A program made the translations under genes and the position numbers. Source: Balneolia bacterium (lineage in GTDB: Bacteria > Bacteroidota > Rhodothermia > Balneolales > Cyclonatronaceae). Taken from it: a stretch of DNA of 11,608 nucleotides. The stretch is taken from NCBI GenBank assembly GCA_003566395.1, contig PXDL01000153.1, positions 1 to 11,608 on the forward strand, written 5' to 3'. The notes beneath the pieces were generated by a model. The model was not told the DNA's origin and made no database searches. It saw only the letters and a program-made list of their open reading frames with translations. This document shows, piece by piece, positions 6,778 through 11,608 of the stretch (positions are counted from its first letter, which is position 1; every line of letters begins with the position of its first letter).

Positions 6778-7938
6778 ATGAGTAAACGAGATTATTACGA
6801 AGTTCTTGAAGTTCCTAAAGGTGCATCAGCGGATGAGATAAAGCGGGCCTACCGGAAAAAGGCCATGCAGTATCATCCCGACCGGAATGCAGATAACCCG
6901 GATGCCGAATCCAAGTTCAAGGAAGCTGCCGAAGCTTTCGATGTGCTTAAAGATGATCAGAAACGTGCCCGCTACGATCAGTTCGGACATGCAGGAATGG
7001 GCGGAGGCGGATTCCGCGAGCCCGATTATCAAAACGTGGATTTTGACGACATCTTCAGCCGTTTCAGCGATATATTCAGTGGCGGTGATATTTTCGGCGG
7101 CCGGGGAGGTCAGCAGCGCGGACGCGGACGCCGCTCGGCAGGTGTGCCCGGCAACGATATGAAAATGACCATCAGCCTGACCCTTGAAGAAATTGCGTTT
7201 GGGGTTGAGAAAAAGCTGAAAGTAAAAAAATATACGCGCTGTGAATCCTGCAACGGTACAGGGGCCGAAACCGAAGATGATTTTATGACTTGTTCCACAT
7301 GCAGTGGAACGGGAGAACTTCGTCAGGTTTCCAAAACCATGTTCGGCTCGTTTGTGAATGTTCAGCCGTGCCCGACTTGTAGCGGTGAAGGCCGTCAGAT
7401 TCGCAACAAATGCGGTTCCTGTGGCGGTGAAGGCCGAACAAAATCAGAAGAAACCATTTCTGTAAAAATACCCGCCGGGGTTTCCACCAGTAATTACATC
7501 ACCCTTCGCGGACAAGGTAACGCCGGTATTCGCGGCGGCGCTCCGGGTGATCTGATTGTTGTGATTGAAGAAAAAGAGCATGAATTCTTCGAGCGGGACG
7601 GAGATCACATTTTTTATGATCTTCAGGTGAGCATTCCTGATGCCATTCTCGGAACAGATGTAGAAGTGCCGACCCTCAAAGGAAAAGCAAGGCTGAAAGT
7701 GGAACCGGGAACCCAGTCAGGTAAATTGCTGCGTATGAAAGAAAAAGGGATTCAGCGGCTGAATTCATCTATGCGTGGTGATCAGTTTGTGCGTGTAAAT
7801 GTATTTATCCCGAAAAAAATCAGCGACACGGAGCGGAAGAAGGTTGAAGCGCTACGTGAAGCAGAGCATTTTGATCCGCTTAAAGTAGCCGATACGGAAA
7901 ATGGATTTTTCTCAAGGTTAAAAAGTATTTTCAGCTAA
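6778..7938 (+). CDS. dnaJ: Chaperone protein DnaJ
   Basis: DnaJ delivers unfolded clients to DnaK and stimulates its ATPase. The protein has 386 residues and complete class I architecture. The J-domain occupies residues 1-70, with the essential His-Pro-Asp at 33-35 (YHPDRN). A Gly/Phe-rich linker follows at about 72-125. The zinc-binding region has four CxxCxGxG repeats: CESCNGTG (155-162), CSTCSGTG (172-179), CPTCSGEG (198-205) and CGSCGGEG (212-219). The two-part substrate-binding C-terminal domain includes LRGQGNAGIRGGAPGDL (243-259) and ends FFSRLKSIFS. No key residue is missing. The gene follows grpE after 8 bases. The 79 bases after the stop contain no clear terminator, so readthrough into the thioredoxin gene is possible. 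DnaK is not in this window. Confidence 0.97.
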   Translation: MSKRDYYEVLEVPKGASADEIKRAYRKKAMQYHPDRNADNPDAESKFKEAAEAFDVLKDDQKRARYDQFGHAGMGGGGFREPDYQNVDFDDIFSRFSDIFSGGDIFGGRGGQQRGRGRRSAGVPGNDMKMTISLTLEEIAFGVEKKLKVKKYTRCESCNGTGAETEDDFMTCSTCSGTGELRQVSKTMFGSFVNVQPCPTCSGEGRQIRNKCGSCGGEGRTKSEETISVKIPAGVSTSNYITLRGQGNAGIRGGAPGDLIVVIEEKEHEFFERDGDHIFYDLQVSIPDAILGTDVEVPTLKGKARLKVEPGTQSGKLLRMKEKGIQRLNSSMRGDQFVRVNVFIPKKISDTERKKVEALREAEHFDPLKVADTENGFFSRLKSIFS

Positions 7939-8017
7939 TTTATATCATTCGTTTAGTGTTTGCGTTAACATTTGTGAATGTAAAACCCAACCCGCAACCC
8001 GACATCACTCTATAAAT

Positions 8018-8527
8018 ATGGTACTACGAGCAGCGGTCTTATTGTTTTTTCTTGCAGGAATCGTTTCTTCCACAGCTTTCGCCCAGTCCGGCGGACTCAG
8101 CGATGAACAAATTCAGGCGGTCGAGTCTGCGGTGTTTGAGGATTGGGACGGAAATGAGGTTGCGATCTCGGATTTCCGTGGAAAAACCATCCTGATAGAT
8201 TTTTGGGAAACCTGGTGTGGTCCCTGTCTTACCATGATGCCCACGCTTGATCGTCTTGTAGAAGAATACGGCGATGATTTTGTTGTACTGGCCGTTTCCC
8301 CCGGCTGGTCGGATACTGAAGAAGTCGTCCGCCGGTTTATTGAAGAGCACGATTACAATTTTGAATTTGTCTATAACAGCGAGCTTGCATCCGCTCTTGA
8401 AATCCGTGGCATACCTTATAAAGTGTATGTGAAGCCCGACGGGACGTTCTATAAAGCCGAAACCGGATCGCGCGGCCCGCAGCAGGAATACACGAATATC
8501 AGTCAGTTGATCGAAGGCTTCCAGTAA
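8018..8527 (+). CDS. Secreted TlpA-like thioredoxin-fold protein
   Basis: The protein has 169 residues. The N-terminus is a signal peptide: Arg4, a hydrophobic core (5-17) and a likely signal peptidase I site AFA|Q after residue 22; there is no lipobox cysteine. The rest is a single thioredoxin domain of the TlpA/ResA/AhpC-TSA type: ISDFRGKTILIDFWETW (50-66), the redox motif Cys67-Gly-Pro-Cys70, the segment VVLAVSPGW (89-97), the cis-proline at 133 (RGIPYKVY) and the C-terminal KPDGTFYKAETG. It is expected to act outside the cytoplasm as a thiol-disulfide reductase, with cytochrome c or envelope protein cysteines as possible substrates; the real partner is unknown. A Glu precedes the TWCGPC, where Ala or Thr is common. 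It lies 79 bases after dnaJ and ends before a strong terminator. The start ATG is supported by the signal peptide. Confidence 0.92.
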   Translation: MVLRAAVLLFFLAGIVSSTAFAQSGGLSDEQIQAVESAVFEDWDGNEVAISDFRGKTILIDFWETWCGPCLTMMPTLDRLVEEYGDDFVVLAVSPGWSDTEEVVRRFIEEHDYNFEFVYNSELASALEIRGIPYKVYVKPDGTFYKAETGSRGPQQEYTNISQLIEGFQ

Positions 8528-8603
8528 TCGTTGTCGAAGTACTAAGCATTTCAACTGTCTGCGGCACGCGTGATTGCTTCACGCTTTTTTTCTACCTGAA
8601 CTT

Positions 8604-8652
8604 AAAAGCCCGCATGGAACCGACATTAAGTCTGTGTTCCATGCGGGCTTTT
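8604..8652. terminator. Strong bidirectional intrinsic terminator
   Basis: A 17-base arm (8604-8620, A4 then GC-rich) is perfectly complementary to 8636-8652 (GC-rich then T4, continuing with another T). The 15-base loop can add GAC/GTC. With A-run and T-run at opposite ends it can stop both the + strand grpE-dnaJ-thioredoxin side and the - strand thrC-peptidase side, whose stops flank it at 8527 and 8688. Confidence 0.92.
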
Positions 8653-8687
8653 TCGTTTATAAAACGGTTCGGGCAAGTAACCCGAAG

Positions 8688-10874
8688 TTATTCAAACGGA
8701 TTGATGCCCATTTCATACCACGCAAAAGCGTAACGGTCGGCCCATTCTTCAATCACGGATTGTGTGGAACGTCCGGCTCCGTGTCCGGCCATGGTTTCAA
8801 TGCGGATCAGCACGGGGTTGTCGCCCGCGTGTGCAGCTTGAAGCGCTGACGCAAATTTGTATGAGTGGGCCGGTACCACGCGGTCATCATGGTCTGCGGT
8901 AGTGATCATGGTAGATGGATACACCGTCCCGGCTTCAACATTGTGCAGGGGGGAATATCCCTTGAGATAGTGGAACATCTCTTCGCTTTCTTCGGCCGTA
9001 CCGTAATCGAATGCCCAGCCGGCCCCGGCGGTAAATGTATGATAGCGAAGCATGTCCAGCACACCAACGGCAGGGAAGGCAATTCTGGCCAGATCCGGCC
9101 GCTGATTCATCACGGCGCCCACAAGCAGCCCGCCGTTTGACCCTCCGGCTATGGCCAGCTTATCTGATGAAGTGTATCCGTTTTCAATAAGAAACTCACC
9201 TGCTGCTATAAAGTCATCAAAAACATTTTGCTTGTTTTTCCGGACACCGGCAAGGTGCCAGCTTTCCCCGTATTCACCGCCTCCGCGAATATTGGGCTGG
9301 GCGTAAATGCCTCCGTTTTCAAGCCAAATTAGCCGCTGAACAGAAAATGAGGGCCGCAGGCTGACATTAAAACCGCCGTAGGCATAAAGATACGTCGGGT
9401 TCGTGCCGTCCATTTCAAGACCTTTTTTATAGGTGATGAACATCGGGATTTTGGTGCCGTCTTTGCTTTCATAGAAAATCTGTTCGGTTACGTACGCCTC
9501 GGAATCAAAATTGATGTCGGGCGTCCGGTACAGCTCTGAGGTTCCTGATTCAATATCATAAGAAAACGATGTTGCCGGATAGGTGAAGGACGTAAAGGTG
9601 TAGTAAAGCATGGTTTCATGGCTTCGCGCGGAGAAACCGCCGGCTGTACCGATGCCGGGCAGCTCAACTTCACGAATTAGTTCTCCGCTTAGGTCGTACT
9701 GAAAAACGGAGGTTTGTACATCAATCAGGTAGCTGGCAAACAGGCTGTTTCCGGCTCGTCCTACACTCAGTACATGCTCGGTTTCGGGAATCAGGTCGGT
9801 CCAGTTATCGGGTGAAGGGTCGGAGACGGACGCTTCAACCAAACGGTAATTTTGAGCGTCGAGGTTTGTGAAAATCAACAGCCGGTCGCCCTCGGTTGTA
9901 ATGATCCGGTGCGTATTATCGAAGTTATCCACTACCGGATGAATCCGGGCATCTTCAGTTGTAAGGTCTTTGATATAGAGCTCGTTACCGGTTGTGCTCT
10001 CTGCGGCCGTGATCACCAGAAAACGCTGGTCTTCCGTAACACCGCCCGAAACATAACGCCTCGGCATGGATTCGCCCCCGAAAATCAACTCGTCTTCAGC
10101 CTGAGGTGTGCCAATCTCATGAAAAAATAGCTGATGCATTTCCGTGCGGGCAGAGAGCTGACTTCCGTCGGGCAGGTCATAGCTGCTGTAATAAAATCCT
10201 TCATTTCCTCTCCACGAAATACCTGAAAACTTGATATTCTCAAGGGTGTCGCCGATAGTTTCATAGGTTTCCGTATCAATAACGATAACGCGGCGCCAAT
10301 CGGAACCGCCCTCTGAAATAGCGTATGCAGCCAGCGATCCGTCTTGTGTGAAGCTAAGCCCAGCCAGCGATGTGGTTCCGTCCTCAGAAAAAGAGTTCGG
10401 GTCGAGAAACACTTCCGGTTCCGCATCGGGTGAACTTCTGCGATAAATTACGCTGTGATTTTGAAGCCCGTCGTTTCTGGAAAAATAGTAGTAATCGCCG
10501 TAGCGGGTAGGAGGGGAGACGCGCTCATAATTCCAGTCCTCACGGAGCCGGTCACGGATGGTGTCGCGAAACGGAATATGACCGAGATAATCGAAAGTTA
10601 CCTTGTTCTGAGCTTCAACCCATGCTTTGGTTTGGTCCGACAGGTCGTCCTCCAGCCAGCGGTAGGGGTCGGCGACCTCATGGCCGAAATAGGTATCGAT
10701 AACATCGGTTTTCGGAGTATCAGGGTAGGTGATCACGCCTGATTCAGAATCAAACCCTGCCTGATCATAAACCGTGACTGATTCAGGATATGGGACTTCC
10801 GATTGCTCCTGCCCGAACGCAGGAAGGGCTAATAGCGGCACCCATAGTAAGAAAGGTAAAAATTGAAGTTTCAT
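8688..10874 (-). CDS. Secreted prolyl oligopeptidase (serine peptidase family S9A)
   Basis: The protein has 728 residues. A signal peptide is visible (Lys2, hydrophobic 5-18, likely cleavage AFG|Q after residue 21), so it is exported, unlike cytosolic animal POP. After about 30 further residues the POP N-terminal region begins with DPYRWLED (69-76), then a beta-propeller (roughly 115-450) that gates access, and the alpha/beta-hydrolase domain at the C-terminus. The catalytic triad is Ser579 (GGSNGGLL), Asp663 (ADHDDRVVP) and His698 (AGHGAGRST). By family knowledge it cleaves short peptides after proline. It probably lets the cell use peptides in the periplasm or outside. It lies 43 bases downstream of thrC on the same strand and may be cotranscribed, although the two functions are unrelated. 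Shadow frames inside this gene were ignored. Confidence 0.95.
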   Translation of the reverse strand: MKLQFLPFLLWVPLLALPAFGQEQSEVPYPESVTVYDQAGFDSESGVITYPDTPKTDVIDTYFGHEVADPYRWLEDDLSDQTKAWVEAQNKVTFDYLGHIPFRDTIRDRLREDWNYERVSPPTRYGDYYYFSRNDGLQNHSVIYRRSSPDAEPEVFLDPNSFSEDGTTSLAGLSFTQDGSLAAYAISEGGSDWRRVIVIDTETYETIGDTLENIKFSGISWRGNEGFYYSSYDLPDGSQLSARTEMHQLFFHEIGTPQAEDELIFGGESMPRRYVSGGVTEDQRFLVITAAESTTGNELYIKDLTTEDARIHPVVDNFDNTHRIITTEGDRLLIFTNLDAQNYRLVEASVSDPSPDNWTDLIPETEHVLSVGRAGNSLFASYLIDVQTSVFQYDLSGELIREVELPGIGTAGGFSARSHETMLYYTFTSFTYPATSFSYDIESGTSELYRTPDINFDSEAYVTEQIFYESKDGTKIPMFITYKKGLEMDGTNPTYLYAYGGFNVSLRPSFSVQRLIWLENGGIYAQPNIRGGGEYGESWHLAGVRKNKQNVFDDFIAAGEFLIENGYTSSDKLAIAGGSNGGLLVGAVMNQRPDLARIAFPAVGVLDMLRYHTFTAGAGWAFDYGTAEESEEMFHYLKGYSPLHNVEAGTVYPSTMITTADHDDRVVPAHSYKFASALQAAHAGDNPVLIRIETMAGHGAGRSTQSVIEEWADRYAFAWYEMGINPFE

Positions 10875-10917
10875 AAGCTTATAAAGATCATTGTTGAAAA
10901 TTAGTAAGATTGATTTC

Positions 10918-11608
10918 TCAGCGCGTTAGCTCGTTCTTGAGCATGGCGTAATCCGCTTTAACAGGGATCGCTTTTTTTACACGCTTATGGAGCCGTTTAA
11001 GGGCATCCGGTTCGGTAATATGTGGTCGAATCTCATCGGGCATTACATCGGTAAATTTTGCCGGATGCGCTGTGGCCAACAGTACGCCCGGAGTATGCGG
11101 CCCGTTTCCACCGTTTGTGCTGAAACGGTCTTTAACTTCAGACCAGGCGTGGCAGCCCACAGCTGTGTGGGGATCCATAATATAACCTGTTCGCTGAAAT
11201 ATCGACCTTATCGTTTCGGTGGTTTTTTCATCGTCGGCCCAGAAGGGTGTTATGCTTCGGGCCGTGGCTTCCGGATCTTTACCATACATATACTCGATGC
11301 GGGCAAAATTGCTCGGGTCGCCCACATCCATCGCATTGCTCATGGTGCGAACCGACGGACGCGGCCGATAGCTTTGTTCCACAATGTAATCGTAAAATGT
11401 ACGGTTCCGGTTACAGGCTGCGACAAAATGTCGTGCCGGAACTCCGGTTTTGGCGGCAATCAATCCGGCCGTCAGATTTCCGAAGTTTCCGCTTGGTACT
11501 ACAAATACAGGGGCCTCATTATCAAATGCTGCGTATCCGAGCTGCTGAAGTTTGGCGACGGCGTGTGCATAATAGACCATTTGCGGCAATAAACGCCCGA
11601 TATTTATA
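10918..11608 (-). CDS. thrC: Threonine synthase, C-terminal part (5' end outside the window)
   Basis: Threonine synthase converts O-phosphohomoserine to threonine with pyridoxal phosphate in the cytoplasm. The frame is open to the right edge, so the apparent TTG start at 11589 is internal: the codons before it read INIGRL and join LPQMVYY, the conserved segment of the family. About 229 residues are visible, roughly the C-terminal half of a protein usually 430-460 long; the PLP-binding lysine lies outside. The glycine-rich PLP phosphate loop is VPSGNFGNLTAG, followed by SNAMDVGDPSNF, and DPHTAVG (of the Thr-binding region) with TAHPAKF near the end. All are typical of the ThrC type related to the E. 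coli and yeast enzymes. The stop TGA is 43 bases ahead of the peptidase gene. Confidence 0.93.
   Translation of the reverse strand, partial: INIGRLLPQMVYYAHAVAKLQQLGYAAFDNEAPVFVVPSGNFGNLTAGLIAAKTGVPARHFVAACNRNRTFYDYIVEQSYRPRPSVRTMSNAMDVGDPSNFARIEYMYGKDPEATARSITPFWADDEKTTETIRSIFQRTGYIMDPHTAVGCHAWSEVKDRFSTNGGNGPHTPGVLLATAHPAKFTDVMPDEIRPHITEPDALKRLHKRVKKAIPVKADYAMLKNELTR

Overview
The window is an ordinary bacterial chromosomal segment, probably from the Bacteroidota/Rhodothermota-Balneolota group. This placement is an inference. It rests on three things: intermediate base composition; A/T-rich start regions in which I see no Shine-Dalgarno sequence; and a gene set typical of a Gram-negative with an outer membrane (apolipoprotein N-acyltransferase, secreted S9A peptidase, secreted TlpA-like thioredoxin). 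I see no mobile element, CRISPR array, phage gene, rRNA or tRNA.

Layout. (1) Positions 1-1094 (+) hold most of dprA, the DNA-uptake/recombination mediator; its first codons lie before the window. (2) Convergent to it is galE (-), UDP-glucose 4-epimerase, 1116-2138. (3) After a 258-base divergent gap comes a lone RsbW-type ATP-binding anti-sigma/serine kinase domain protein (+), 2397-2813. (4) It converges on lnt (-), 2874-4448, whose start codon overlaps the stop of rsmI (-), 4445-5173, as ATGA; the pair is a translationally coupled operon reading rsmI then lnt. (5) Positions 5174-5579 are the longest gene-free stretch (406 bases). It holds a GC hairpin with T-runs on both strands, a possible three-way-junction fold, a 13-base near-palindrome and an AT-rich inverted repeat. 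(6) Then on + come a VOC/glyoxalase-fold protein (5580-5963), grpE (6179-6769), dnaJ (6778-7938) and a secreted TlpA-like thioredoxin (8018-8527). (7) A 17-bp perfect inverted-repeat terminator separates these from a minus-strand pair read in the order thrC (threonine synthase, running off the right edge) then a secreted prolyl oligopeptidase (8688-10874).

The only clear functional units are rsmI-lnt (a 16S rRNA methylase and a lipoprotein-maturation enzyme, a proximity pairing rather than a pathway) and grpE-dnaJ (nucleotide exchange factor and J-protein of the DnaK chaperone; dnaK itself is not here). Everything else is housekeeping. I find no convincing new multi-gene system. The best candidate for something undescribed is the structured intergenic DNA/RNA at 5250-5510.
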